From the NCBI RefSeq assembly GCF_023242475.1, contig NZ_JALJFG010000014.1, positions 1-64,000 on the forward strand: a stretch of 64,000 nucleotides of DNA, written 5' to 3'. Position 1 is the first letter of the stretch, and each line of letters opens with the position of its first letter. Shown here one piece after another: positions 17,288 through 26,309 of the stretch. A program made the position numbers and the translations under genes. The notes beneath the pieces were generated by a model. The model did no database searches. It was not told where the DNA came from and saw only the letters and a program-made list of their open reading frames with translations. The stretch comes from Pseudomonas sp. MWU15-20650. GTDB lineage: Bacteria > Pseudomonadota > Gammaproteobacteria > Pseudomonadales > Pseudomonadaceae.

Positions 17288-17695
17288 ATGAGAACCTGGG
17301 ACGAACCCAAGAAACGCAAGGCGCACATCGAGTTGATCCCGATGATCGACGTGATGATGTTCCTCCTAGTGTTTTTCGTACTGGTGAGCTTGAACGTGAT
17401 TCCAGCGCTCGGCATGAAGACGCAATTGCCCAGCGCCAGCAGTTCACAGCAGCTCAAACCGCAAAACAAATTCATCCTGACCCTGGGCTTGGAAGGCCAG
17501 TTGCAACTTGACGGCAAGGACCTCACGGTCGATGCGTTGGTACCGGCGCTGAAGGCGGCCGAAAAGCCCGATACCAAGTCGACGATCATCGTCAACAGCG
17601 ACAAGGGCGTGGAAGTTTCTCGCCTGGTGGAAGTGATGGACACCCTGCGCCTGGGTGGCTTTACCTCCGTGTCCATTGCCACGCGTAAGTCCTGA
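17288..17695 (+). CDS. exbD: ExbD-like energy-transduction protein
   Basis: A 135-residue protein with one membrane segment holding the essential aspartate in IPMIDVMMFLLVFFVLVSL, followed by a periplasmic domain. This is the ExbD/TolR pattern. With ExbB it uses the proton gradient to drive TonB. It is the first gene of the operon, and TonB begins 2 bases after its stop. The usual exbB partner comes two genes later, an unusual order that makes this a dedicated Ton system rather than the housekeeping copy. Confidence 0.9.
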   Translation: MRTWDEPKKRKAHIELIPMIDVMMFLLVFFVLVSLNVIPALGMKTQLPSASSSQQLKPQNKFILTLGLEGQLQLDGKDLTVDALVPALKAAEKPDTKSTIIVNSDKGVEVSRLVEVMDTLRLGGFTSVSIATRKS

Positions 17696-17697
17696 TC

Positions 17698-18429
17698 ATG
17701 TACGTTCTGTTTCGTGCGCGTCGGCTGCTGGGCAGTGTCCCGGCCCTGATCGCCCTGGTGCTGATTGCACTGGGTATCCAGTCCCAGACCTTGAAGGTCC
17801 AGCCGGTGTATGACGAGTCGGCCGTCGAGTTGGCGTTGGTCGAGCCGGAGCCCGAGGTGATTCCCGAGCCTGTGGTGGAACAAGAGCCGCCACCGCCCGT
17901 GATCGAAGATGAAGAGGCCGAACCGGCCCCGCCGCCACCGCCACCGAAGCCGCTGCCAAAACCCAAACCGGAACCCAAGCCCAAGCCAGTGCCCAAGCCC
18001 GTGGTGGCAAAACCCGCGCCCACGCCCACACCGCCGCCCGTCGCCGCCGCCAAACCGGCGCCGCCTGTGGCTGCCCCTGCGGCACCGACGCCCGCACCGC
18101 CCGCGCCACCGAAAGTCGATGGCCAAGCGCTGGAAGGCGGCTACCTCAAGGGCCTGCGTAACGAGCTGGACACCTACAAGCAATACCCCACCGGGCGCCA
18201 GGCGTCCCTCGAACGCCCGACGGGCGAGGTGGTGGTGTGGCTGCTGGTGGACCGCCAGGGCCGCGTTCTCGACTCCGGTTTGCAGACCCAGGCGTCGAGC
18301 ATGTTGCTCAACCGGGCCGCGACCAACAGCTTGCGTCGTATCAAGCAAGTCAAGCCGTTCCCCGAGCAAGCGTTTGGGGGGCGCAATGAGCAGCGCTTCA
18401 CCGCCACCTTCAACTACAGCGTGCAATAA
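17698..18429 (+). CDS. tonB: TonB energy transducer
   Basis: A 243-residue protein with an N-terminal membrane anchor (PALIALVLIALGIQ near residues 15-28). A long proline-rich spacer with PEPEVIPEP-like and repeated KPKPEPKPKP stretches spans the periplasm. The folded C-terminal domain includes GEVVVWLLVDRQGRVLDSGL. It transfers energy to an outer-membrane receptor, most likely the one encoded immediately downstream. It is tightly packed after exbD. Confidence 0.9.
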   Translation: MYVLFRARRLLGSVPALIALVLIALGIQSQTLKVQPVYDESAVELALVEPEPEVIPEPVVEQEPPPPVIEDEEAEPAPPPPPPKPLPKPKPEPKPKPVPKPVVAKPAPTPTPPPVAAAKPAPPVAAPAAPTPAPPAPPKVDGQALEGGYLKGLRNELDTYKQYPTGRQASLERPTGEVVVWLLVDRQGRVLDSGLQTQASSMLLNRAATNSLRRIKQVKPFPEQAFGGRNEQRFTATFNYSVQ

Positions 18430-18453
18430 GCACCCAACACCAGGACGACAGTG

Positions 18454-20739
18454 ATGAAGTTCACCCGCATTCATCTGGCACTCGTTGCCGCGACGAGCAT
18501 GACCCACGGAATGGTCATGGCAGATACCAGCGACAGTGACGTCGGTACTATTGGGGTAAAGGGTAAGGCGACCGCGGGGGGCGGTTACATGGTCCAGGAA
18601 GAGAGCATCAAGGGCCGCTCCACCGTGACCAAGGAAGCGCTGGACAAGCAGACGGCGACAGGGAACGCCATCGACAAGCTCAAATACACGCCGGGCCTGA
18701 ACATTTCCAGTGAAGACAACACCGGTCTGTCGGGCTTTCGCTTCACCATGCGCGGCATGAACTCCGACCAGGTGGGGATGTCGGTCGACGGCATGCCGAT
18801 CAACGACTCCGGCAACTACGCGCTGTATTCCAACCTGCTGGGCGATCCGGAAAACATCGACCAGATCTTCGTCACCCAGGGTTCGTCGGAAGCCGACGGC
18901 CCGCACATCGGCTCCAGCGGCGGCAACATCGGTATCGTGACCATTCGCCCGACCAAGGAAACCGGTGCCTTCGTCAAACAGATCGTCGGCAGCAATGCCA
19001 CCCGCAAGACCTTCGCACGCCTCAATACGGGTGAAGTCAACGGCCTGAGCAACTGGCTGTCGGTGTCCCATACCGAAGGTGACATGTGGCGCGGTTCGGG
19101 TGCTGTGCGCGCCGACAAGGTGGAATGGAACAGCTTCTTCGATGCCGGCAACGGCAACACCGCCAACCTGATCCTCAAGTACCACGAGCAAGACAACAAC
19201 AGCTACAGCCAATTGACCAAGGCGCAGTTCCAGCAGTATGGCCGCAAATACGACCCGTACCCGGCGACGCCGACCGTGGGCAGCAATGGCAAGTACAACA
19301 GCTACTACGCCTTGGCGCAGAACCCGTTCCAGACCTTCACCGCTGTGCTCAACACCCAATTCAAACTGGCCGACAACCTCGCGCTGTCGGTGATCCCGTA
19401 TTACTACTGGGGCAATGGCAGCGGGGTCAACTCGTCGAGCTATGCCCTGAACCGCGGTTCGAACCAAGGGGGTGTGTTCGACCTCGGCAACCTGCCGACC
19501 GCCGCCCAATACAACGCCGATGGCACCCCGAACAGCGGCGTCTACTACCGCCCTTCGCGCACACAGACCTGGCGTCCGGGCATCACCACCAAGCTGAACT
19601 GGGACTTGGGTGACCACAGCCTGCAATTGGGCTACTGGTACGAGCGTGCCCGCCAGAGCCAGACCCAGCCGTTCATTGCGCTCAAGAGCAATGGCAAGCC
19701 GGTCGACACCTGGCCGGATTCCAGCAGCGCAATCGTCGACGCCAACGGCAACACCATCCAGGGGCGCGACCGTTTCACCGTGACCCCGGCACAAAAAGTC
19801 TGGGCCCAGGACACCTGGTACATCAACCCGGACTGGACCCTGATCGCCGGCCTTGCGTACATGAATGTCGAGCGTGAAGGCACCAACCATGGCAGCCTCA
19901 CCGAGCTGGCGGAAAAACGTAACCAGACCTACAACAAGCTGCTGCCCAACGCCGGCCTGAAATACCAGTTGGACGAGCGTGACCAGTTGTTCTACAGCCT
20001 GTCGCGCAACATGCGGGTGCCACAGAACTACGTGCTCTACGACAAAGGCGCCGGCTCCCTCGACTCCCAGCCGGAAACCAGCTGGAACCATGAGTTGGGC
20101 TGGCGCTACACCGGCGACGACATGACCCTGGCCGCTACCCTCTTCTACATGCAGTTCAAGAACCGCCAGGTTTCCTCCAAAGACATCAACGGTGACTTCG
20201 CCGATATCAACGCGGGTGCAGTCACCAATAAGGGCCTGGAGCTGGAATGGAGCGGCCTGTTGCCCAACCACTTCAACTACTACACCTCCTACACCTACAC
20301 CAAGGCCGAGCAGCAGGATGACCTGACCGTCTACAACGCCGGCAAAGCCATCGTATTGCCCACCAGCGGCAAGCAGTTCGCCAACGTGCCCAAGAACATG
20401 CTGGCGGCCAACATCGGTTATGACGACGGGCGCTTCTACGGCACCTTCGGCGGCAAATACACCAGCCAGATCTTTGGCGACCTGACCAACGACGAGGCCA
20501 TCTCCGGCCGCACCATTTTCAACCTCGGCGCCGGTATCTACCTGCCGGTGGACAAGAAGGTGGTCAAGGACGCGACCCTGCGCCTGAACATCGACAACCT
20601 GTTCGATAAAAAATACTTGGACGGCGTGTACACCACCAAGACCAACGCGGCCAGCTACAGCGGTTTCCGCGATGGCGACCCGGCGTACATCGTTGGCCTG
20701 GACCGCACCGTAACGGTTTCGCTGGAAGCGAATTTCTAA
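18454..20739 (+). CDS. TonB-dependent outer-membrane receptor, substrate unknown
   Basis: A 761-residue receptor with a signal peptide ending near MVMADT, a possible TonB box (VGTIGV), and a plug domain with NISSEDNTGLSGFRFTMRGM and VDGMPINDSG. A long beta-barrel ends in the outer-membrane signature VTVSLEANF. The start at 18454 is preferred to the adjacent GTG because AGGA lies 8 bases upstream. It is encoded within its own exbD-tonB-exbB set and next to a phospholipase-D-like gene. Siderophore uptake is the default guess, but the context suggests a phosphate-ester or lipid-derived ligand. Confidence 0.88.
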   Translation: MKFTRIHLALVAATSMTHGMVMADTSDSDVGTIGVKGKATAGGGYMVQEESIKGRSTVTKEALDKQTATGNAIDKLKYTPGLNISSEDNTGLSGFRFTMRGMNSDQVGMSVDGMPINDSGNYALYSNLLGDPENIDQIFVTQGSSEADGPHIGSSGGNIGIVTIRPTKETGAFVKQIVGSNATRKTFARLNTGEVNGLSNWLSVSHTEGDMWRGSGAVRADKVEWNSFFDAGNGNTANLILKYHEQDNNSYSQLTKAQFQQYGRKYDPYPATPTVGSNGKYNSYYALAQNPFQTFTAVLNTQFKLADNLALSVIPYYYWGNGSGVNSSSYALNRGSNQGGVFDLGNLPTAAQYNADGTPNSGVYYRPSRTQTWRPGITTKLNWDLGDHSLQLGYWYERARQSQTQPFIALKSNGKPVDTWPDSSSAIVDANGNTIQGRDRFTVTPAQKVWAQDTWYINPDWTLIAGLAYMNVEREGTNHGSLTELAEKRNQTYNKLLPNAGLKYQLDERDQLFYSLSRNMRVPQNYVLYDKGAGSLDSQPETSWNHELGWRYTGDDMTLAATLFYMQFKNRQVSSKDINGDFADINAGAVTNKGLELEWSGLLPNHFNYYTSYTYTKAEQQDDLTVYNAGKAIVLPTSGKQFANVPKNMLAANIGYDDGRFYGTFGGKYTSQIFGDLTNDEAISGRTIFNLGAGIYLPVDKKVVKDATLRLNIDNLFDKKYLDGVYTTKTNAASYSGFRDGDPAYIVGLDRTVTVSLEANF

Positions 20740-20763
20740 GACTTACCCAAGAGGAACACCATC

Positions 20764-21411
20764 ATGGATATGAACCTGCTCCACGACGTTACCTTCTATG
20801 TGATGTATGCGGCGATGGCCATCGCGATCTTCATCGCCATCGAACGCGGCATCTACTTCGCCTACGTGCGCCGCCAGGCCCGTGCCCTCACCGAAGTGCT
20901 GGGCACCAATGTGCACAGCGAACGCGACTTGCCTGAGAGCCTGACCCGCCGCGACAGCCTGCCACTGAACATGGTGTTGCCGGTGCTGGCCCAGAAGTCG
21001 TCCAACGGCTCGCGCAAGGACCTCGATGACGAAATCGAGACCCAGTACCTCAAGACCCGTGCTCCGTTGGCCCGCAGCCTGTGGATCATCGAGACCATCA
21101 CCACCGCCGCCCCGCTGCTCGGCCTGCTGGGCACTATCCTGGGCATCATCGACACCTTCAAGGCCCTGGCCAGTGCGGGTGTGTCCGATCCAGGGCAGAT
21201 TTCCGGTGGCATCGGTACGGCCTTGTTCGCCACGGGCCTGGGTATCGCCATCGCGCTGTTCTGCGTGGTGTTCCACAACTTCTTCCAGGACAGCCTGGAA
21301 CGCATCAACGACCAGCTGAAGATCCTGCTGATCCGCGCGGCTACCGGCGCTCGCGTACAAGGTGAAGTGCCCCAGCGGGTGCCGACCCCGCTGCACAGCC
21401 GCACGGCATAA
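20764..21411 (+). CDS. exbB: ExbB-like MotA/TolQ/ExbB proton channel protein
   Basis: A 215-residue inner-membrane protein with three hydrophobic segments: the first near residues 8-25, then IIETITTAAPLLGLLGTILGIIDTF and ISGGIGTALFATGLGIAIALFCVVF. This is the ExbB/TolQ layout, slightly shorter than E. coli ExbB. AGAGGA precedes the ATG by 8 bases. It pairs with the ExbD at the operon start. A strong terminator follows 7 bases after the stop. Confidence 0.9.
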   Translation: MDMNLLHDVTFYVMYAAMAIAIFIAIERGIYFAYVRRQARALTEVLGTNVHSERDLPESLTRRDSLPLNMVLPVLAQKSSNGSRKDLDDEIETQYLKTRAPLARSLWIIETITTAAPLLGLLGTILGIIDTFKALASAGVSDPGQISGGIGTALFATGLGIAIALFCVVFHNFFQDSLERINDQLKILLIRAATGARVQGEVPQRVPTPLHSRTA

Positions 21412-21417
21412 CCCGCC

Positions 21418-21450
21418 GGGCGGGCGCGTCCTGCGCCCGCCCCTTTTTTT
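21418..21450 (+). terminator. Strong rho-independent terminator between exbB and the PLD gene
   Basis: A perfect 10-bp stem GGGCGGGCGC/GCGCCCGCCC with loop GTCCT is followed by C and seven Ts. It ends 17 bases before the PLD start codon, which leaves no room for a promoter between them. It therefore acts as a partial terminator that sets how much PLD message is made, unless a promoter lies inside exbB. Confidence 0.88.
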
Positions 21451-21466
21451 GTCCGATGAGACGCCT

Positions 21467-22684
21467 ATGTCCCTTTCGATAAAGTTTCGTATCGCCGGTC
21501 TCACCGGCTTGCTGCTCAGTCCGCTTGCCCAGGCGGACTTTTCCATTCCGGGCTTTGAACTGGTGCATACCGTGCCGGTGGACACTGCGCTGGGCACCAC
21601 CGATTTGCGCCAGCCGGGCCCGGTGTGGATCGAGCTGTTCGACGGTGCGAAAAACAGCATCGATATCGGCCAGTTCTACGCCGCCGACCATCCTGGCTCG
21701 GTGATGGACAAGGTCATCGAACACCTGGAAGCCGCCGGCAAACGCGGTGTGAAAATTCGCTTTCTGTTGGAAGAGAAAGGTATTCGGTTATCGGAAGCTT
21801 CCACCCTGGAACGCTTGCGCGCGATCCCCAACCTGACCTTCCGCGTGCTGGCGTATGGGCAATTGAGCGGCGGGATCATCCACGCCAAATACATGGTGGT
21901 GGATGGCAAGCAGGCGTTTGTCGGTAGCCAGAATTTCGATTGGCGCTCGCTCGAACATATCCACGAGACGGGTTTGCGCATCAGCGATGCCAACGTCGTC
22001 AGCCAGGTGCTGGCGATCTTCAACCAGGACTGGCAAGCCCAGGCCGCCCTTGCGGAAAAACAACCCGTGCCGCTGCCGGCCGCCGGCCAGGAACCTGCGC
22101 GTACCGGCAACTACCTGGTGGCCAGCCCGCAACGCTACAACCCGCCTGGCGTGGGTGATTCCCAACTGGAACTGCCGCGCCTGCTGAGCGAAGCGAAAAA
22201 AGAAGTGCGCGTGCAATTGCTGGACTATGCACCGCTGTCCTACGGGCCGGATCGAACCCGGCCGTACTATGCGGTGATCGACAACGCCGTGCGCGCCGCC
22301 GCTGCGCGTGGGGTGTCGGTCAAGCTGATGGTGTCCAACTGGAACACTGACAAACTGGAACTGCCCTACCTCAAAAGCCTCGCCGTGCTGCCGAATGTCG
22401 AAGTCAGGATCGTCACCCTGCCCGAAGCCAAGCAAGGGTTTATCCCGTATGCACGGGTGATCCATAGCAAAACCATGGAGATCGACGAGCAGGTGGCCTG
22501 GATCGGTACCAGCAATTGGTTGGGCGGCTACCTGGATAACTCGCGCAACCTGGAAGTGGTGATGCACGATGCAGCGATGGCCAAGCGCGTCGGTGAGTTG
22601 CATGAGCAGTTGTGGGATGGGCCGTATGCCAAGGCGCTGGATGTCGCCGCGCAGTATCCAGACCCCCACCCGGGCAAACCGTGA
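21467..22684 (+). CDS. Exported phospholipase D-like protein
   Basis: A 405-residue protein with a Sec signal peptide (AGLTGLLLSPLAQADF, cleavage after AQA near residue 23). It has two complete HKD motifs: HAKYMVVDGKQAFVGSQNFD in the first half and HSKTMEIDEQVAWIGTSNW in the second. Both are HxKx4D followed by GS/GT-N, so a bilobed active site with a phospho-histidine intermediate is expected. PLD-family enzymes cut or transfer phosphodiesters. Export to the periplasm and position after the Ton genes suggest it processes the ligand of the receptor. The ribosome site (GATGAG) is weak. Confidence 0.85.
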   Translation: MSLSIKFRIAGLTGLLLSPLAQADFSIPGFELVHTVPVDTALGTTDLRQPGPVWIELFDGAKNSIDIGQFYAADHPGSVMDKVIEHLEAAGKRGVKIRFLLEEKGIRLSEASTLERLRAIPNLTFRVLAYGQLSGGIIHAKYMVVDGKQAFVGSQNFDWRSLEHIHETGLRISDANVVSQVLAIFNQDWQAQAALAEKQPVPLPAAGQEPARTGNYLVASPQRYNPPGVGDSQLELPRLLSEAKKEVRVQLLDYAPLSYGPDRTRPYYAVIDNAVRAAAARGVSVKLMVSNWNTDKLELPYLKSLAVLPNVEVRIVTLPEAKQGFIPYARVIHSKTMEIDEQVAWIGTSNWLGGYLDNSRNLEVVMHDAAMAKRVGELHEQLWDGPYAKALDVAAQYPDPHPGKP

Positions 22685-22704
22685 AAGCCAGCGTAGCGCA
22701 ATAA

Positions 22705-22734
22705 AAAACGCCGCATCGTGTGATGCGGCGTTTT
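22705..22734 (+). terminator. Terminator after the PLD gene
   Basis: Perfect arms AAAACGCCGCATC (22705-22717) and GATGCGGCGTTTT (22722-22734) surround a 4-base loop, with As before and Ts after. It works for the plus strand and closes the Ton/PLD operon. Confidence 0.9.
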
Positions 22735-22806
22735 CGTATCTGAGTCGGACATTTCCCTCATCCGGGGCTCCCCTACCCTTCCTTGGCGGTGTTAGTGTGT
22801 GAAATT

Positions 22807-22830
22807 ATTTCTGACATTTTGATCAGAAAT
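22807..22830. promoter_or_regulatory. Inverted repeat upstream of the M20 peptidase
   Basis: ATTTCTGA (22807-22814) and TCAGAAAT (22823-22830) are perfect 8-base inverted repeats separated by 8 bases, in an AT-rich stretch 37 bases before the start codon. The size and position suit a dimeric repressor or activator site. Confidence 0.4.
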
Positions 22831-22866
22831 TTCCCACATCCACTTTGCAAAGGAATGCCTCTAACA

Positions 22867-24606
22867 ATGCACGTTCCCCTCAAGAAACTGGTCGCGGCCA
22901 CCCTCTTCGCCGCCGGCCTATCAGCCCTCGCCACACCCGCCTTCGCCAACATCACCCCGCAGCAAAGCGCGCAGATCATCAAAGGGTTCAGCGAGACGTC
23001 GGTCACCGATTTCCGCGGTTTCCTCGGCACCTTGGCCAAGGGTGACCTGGGCAAGACCAACGATGTGGGCCCGGCCATCAGTTCTTTTCTGAACAACAAA
23101 ACCCTGAGCGCCGACCAGCAGAACGAAATCAATCGCCTGCTCGGTATTTACACACGGGTGAAGTACGGTAAAGCCGCGCTCGAAACCCTGCGCGAACTGG
23201 TAGAAATCCCGACGTTCAACGTGGATGGCCTACCGCAGTACAAAAACCCGGAATTCCTCAAGATCGCCGACAAGATCCAGGCGCTGGCCAAAGCCTTCAA
23301 CTTGAACTTCCGCAACGTTGATAACCGTGTGTACGAAATTTCCCTGGAAGGCAGCGGCGACGAAGTCGTAGGCGTGCACGCCCACGCGGATGTGGTACCG
23401 GTGACGCCGGAAAACTGGGTACTCAAGGACGGCACCAAGCTCGACCCGTTCAAGGTCACGCTGATCGGCGACCGCATGTATGGCCGTGGTACCGAGGATG
23501 ACAAGAACGGCATCGTCGTGGCCCTGTACGCGATGAAAGTGATCAAGGAAGAAAAGCTGCCGCTGGCACGCACCTTCAAGCTGCTGGTGGACACCACCGA
23601 AGAGACCTCCGGTGACGCCATCCCTTACTACTTCGAACACAACCCCGTGCCGCACTACAACCTGGCACTGGACGGTGGCTATCCGGTGGTGATTGCGGAA
23701 AAAGGCTCGGGCACCGTCATGGCGACCTTTGCGGTGCGCAAAGGCGACGGCAAAGGCGCAGAAATTATCGCGCTGACCGGCGGCAAGGCGACCAATCAGA
23801 TCCCATCGGCTTCGGTTGCCACGCTGGTCAGCGATAAACCCGCTGAATTGGCCGCCAGCCTGCAAACAGCGGGCGCTGCGTATGCCAAGGACAATGGCGG
23901 CAACTTCGAGGTGGCGGCTGCGGTGGTCGGCAACGACGTCAAGCTGACCGTCACGGGCGTGTCGGCTCACTCTTCGGAGCCGGAATCGGGCGTTAACCCG
24001 GTGGCGCGCATGCTGGGGTTGATCCACAGCGTCGATGGCAAGATCGCACTGAAGCACAACCACATCACCGACGCGGCACGGTATGCCGCCGATAACTGGG
24101 GCCTGGATTACCTGGGTGGCAAATTGGGCGTGGGCTTCTCCGATGCGTTCATGGGGCCGCTGACCACCTCGCTGACGCTTATCAGCCAGGATGACAAAGC
24201 CTTCAAACTGGCGGTGAACCTGCGCGTGCCCAAGGGCAAATCGCCAGAGGCGCTCAAGGCGCAGCTCGAACAGAAACTGAGCGCCTGGGATAAGCAAAGC
24301 CACGTGGCGGTCACCTTCACTTACGCGGTCGAAGCCCCGATGTATCGCAACCCGGAAGGTGAATGGGTGAAGGCGCTGTTGGCAGTGGCCACGGAAAACC
24401 TGGGCATGGCCCACGAGTTCGGCACCTCGGCCGGCGCGACCTCGGTGCACGACTTGCCCAATGGTGTGCAATTTGGCCTGGCGCGACCTGAGGTGAAGTA
24501 CACCGGGCACACCGACGGTGAGTTCAAGACCGTGGAGCAATTCCTGCTGGACCTGCAGATCGTCACTGAAATGATGGGCCGTGTCGGGCAGTTGCCGAAG
24601 CTCTGA
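22867..24606 (+). CDS. Secreted M20-family metallopeptidase (dipeptidase)
   Basis: A 579-residue protein with a signal peptide (KKLVAATLFAAGLSALATPAFA, residues 6-27) and a PepV/M20-type catalytic domain. Zinc ligands and catalytic residues are visible: HAHADVVPV, GRGTEDDKNGI, TTEETSGD and, near the end, YTGHTDGEF. The lid domain lies between. It should cleave dipeptides or acylated amino acids in the periplasm. The start at 22867 has AAAGGA 12 bases upstream; an earlier in-frame ATG at 22855 is too close to that site. It is a single gene with a palindromic site in its promoter. Confidence 0.88.
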   Translation: MHVPLKKLVAATLFAAGLSALATPAFANITPQQSAQIIKGFSETSVTDFRGFLGTLAKGDLGKTNDVGPAISSFLNNKTLSADQQNEINRLLGIYTRVKYGKAALETLRELVEIPTFNVDGLPQYKNPEFLKIADKIQALAKAFNLNFRNVDNRVYEISLEGSGDEVVGVHAHADVVPVTPENWVLKDGTKLDPFKVTLIGDRMYGRGTEDDKNGIVVALYAMKVIKEEKLPLARTFKLLVDTTEETSGDAIPYYFEHNPVPHYNLALDGGYPVVIAEKGSGTVMATFAVRKGDGKGAEIIALTGGKATNQIPSASVATLVSDKPAELAASLQTAGAAYAKDNGGNFEVAAAVVGNDVKLTVTGVSAHSSEPESGVNPVARMLGLIHSVDGKIALKHNHITDAARYAADNWGLDYLGGKLGVGFSDAFMGPLTTSLTLISQDDKAFKLAVNLRVPKGKSPEALKAQLEQKLSAWDKQSHVAVTFTYAVEAPMYRNPEGEWVKALLAVATENLGMAHEFGTSAGATSVHDLPNGVQFGLARPEVKYTGHTDGEFKTVEQFLLDLQIVTEMMGRVGQLPKL

Positions 24607-24645
24607 GGCCGTCCGAGCCCGCCGCAACGGCGGGCTCGGTGCGCT

Positions 24646-26307
24646 TTACGCCTCAAGCATCAGGATATCTTCGAAGAACCCGCCCACCGGCTCCGTGGGG
24701 TGGCACAACTGAATCTCCAGCACCCAGACCATTTCGCTGGGTGTGATCTCCAACTCAGCCAGCTCCTTATGCTCGAACAGAGCGTGGGGGAAATCCGCGA
24801 TACGGTGGCCGGCCAGGTTACGTGAGAGCTGCCAACCTTTCGCAACGGCGCGGCCTTCGGCGAAGTCGTAGAGCTCACAGCCGGTCATGCCGCGTTTCCA
24901 GGCATCGCGCGTTTCATCGAAGACTTCATGCAACGCCTTCGTGCAGGCCAGGTGCAGGGGCGATTCGCCAAAGACGAAGGTGTCGCCATAGTCGCCTTCA
25001 TAGCCGTCCCAGACCGGGCCGAGGTCCACCACCACAATATCGGTGGCACGCAGTGTGCGCAGCGGATCGATCCCCTCCCGGGGCGGGCGTACGGTGTCGT
25101 CGCCAAAGCGGATGTAGGTCGGGTGCCAGGTGTGAGACGCGCCCATGGCCTGCAACTGCCGGCTCGCCATTTCGAGGGCGGCGCCGGTGGTCATGCCGAC
25201 CTTCAACTGGCTGGCGATGGCGCCCAGGGCGCGCATGGTTTTTTCACGCGCGGCGAGCATGCCGTCCAGGGAATAGCGCGGGCCGACTTTCTCCCAGATC
25301 CCATGCCGTGTGTTCGCCAGCATCTGCGGGGTTGACTGGCCGCTGGGCACAAACGCTTCGGCGACAAAACGATGGGACGGCAAGCCCGCCTCCGAACACT
25401 GTGCCCGCACCTGGCTGATCATTGAACTGTTGCCACACGCATAGACTTGGGCCTGCGCCCAATGGTGGCCATGGCTCAACGCAACCTGTTGCACCCTGCC
25501 CGCTGATGACAGCACCGGATGCCAGCAAAAACGCGGATGGGCGCGGCTCATCTGATCAAGGAAAGACCTGTCGTAAAAGTCGGTCGAGTGCGTCCCACCC
25601 CAATACAAGGTCATCTCGACATTGGCAGCCAAGCCCGCCAACAGGATGGGTTTGATGCCGGCATAACCGGTACCCGTGGCGAACAGGATGACAGGGCCAT
25701 CACCCTGTTCCTGCCAGGTGCAGGCACCAAAGGGCCCCTCCACCTGCAAACGGTCGCCGGCACCCAGGCCCGCCAGAATGTGTTCGGAGAAATGCCCCCC
25801 CATCACCCGGCGAATGTGAAAGACCAGGCGCCCTTCATCGTCGACCGGCAGATTGGCAATGGAGAAACTGCGCGAGTCGCCGTTGTCGAGGCGAAACTTG
25901 ACGTATTGGCCTGCCCGTACCGCCAAAGGCGTGTCCGGCAGCAGCACCAGTTCGATGACATCCGGGCCCAGCTCACGCTTGCTGCTGACGTGCGCCTTGA
26001 ACGCCAGGGCCGGGGTGTCCAGCGACCAACCGGGGATTTCCAGGCGCATGTCGGCGCAGGCGTGGCTCTGGCACAACAACAGTTCATTGGCCGCCAGCGG
26101 GTAGCACGGCGCCGGTGCGCCTGGCTCCAGGCGTTTGGCCCGGTATTGCCCCTGTGTGACCACCACCTTGCACGACCCACACGCACCGCGCCGGCAAGAG
26201 AACGGGACGGGCAAGCCGCTGGCCAGCATCGCATCCAGCAACAGCTCATCGCCGGCCTCAAAAGTGGTTCCCGAGGGAGACAGTTCGATGACGTGGCGTG
26301 TGTTCAT
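24646..26307 (-). CDS. [2Fe-2S] ferredoxin/FAD/NAD reductase fused to an M24 peptidase-like domain
   Basis: A 553-residue fusion. Residues 1-90 are a plant-type [2Fe-2S] ferredoxin with C38, C43, C46 and C79. Residues about 100-330 form an FNR-type reductase with RSFSIANLP for FAD, LFATGTGYAGIKP for NAD(P), and VYACGNSSMI. From about 335 to the end is an M24 (pita-bread) domain with VVVDLGPVWDGYEGDYGDTF, GHRIADFPH, MVWVLEIQL and GGFFEDI, so the D-D-H-E-E metal ligands appear intact. Each half is ordinary, but the combination in one chain is unusual. It is divergent from a MocR regulator. The reaction is unknown; reductive processing of a small C-N substrate is a guess. Confidence 0.8.
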   Translation of the reverse strand: MNTRHVIELSPSGTTFEAGDELLLDAMLASGLPVPFSCRRGACGSCKVVVTQGQYRAKRLEPGAPAPCYPLAANELLLCQSHACADMRLEIPGWSLDTPALAFKAHVSSKRELGPDVIELVLLPDTPLAVRAGQYVKFRLDNGDSRSFSIANLPVDDEGRLVFHIRRVMGGHFSEHILAGLGAGDRLQVEGPFGACTWQEQGDGPVILFATGTGYAGIKPILLAGLAANVEMTLYWGGTHSTDFYDRSFLDQMSRAHPRFCWHPVLSSAGRVQQVALSHGHHWAQAQVYACGNSSMISQVRAQCSEAGLPSHRFVAEAFVPSGQSTPQMLANTRHGIWEKVGPRYSLDGMLAAREKTMRALGAIASQLKVGMTTGAALEMASRQLQAMGASHTWHPTYIRFGDDTVRPPREGIDPLRTLRATDIVVVDLGPVWDGYEGDYGDTFVFGESPLHLACTKALHEVFDETRDAWKRGMTGCELYDFAEGRAVAKGWQLSRNLAGHRIADFPHALFEHKELAELEITPSEMVWVLEIQLCHPTEPVGGFFEDILMLEA

Positions 26308-26309
26308 AA

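Noticed and set aside
17269-20271. A very long open frame of 1000 codons on the minus strand opposite the exbD-tonB-receptor genes.
   Set aside because: It is a by-product of high GC at third codon positions in the true plus-strand genes. Its peptide has low-complexity Gly/Val/Arg runs, no domain and no ribosome site.
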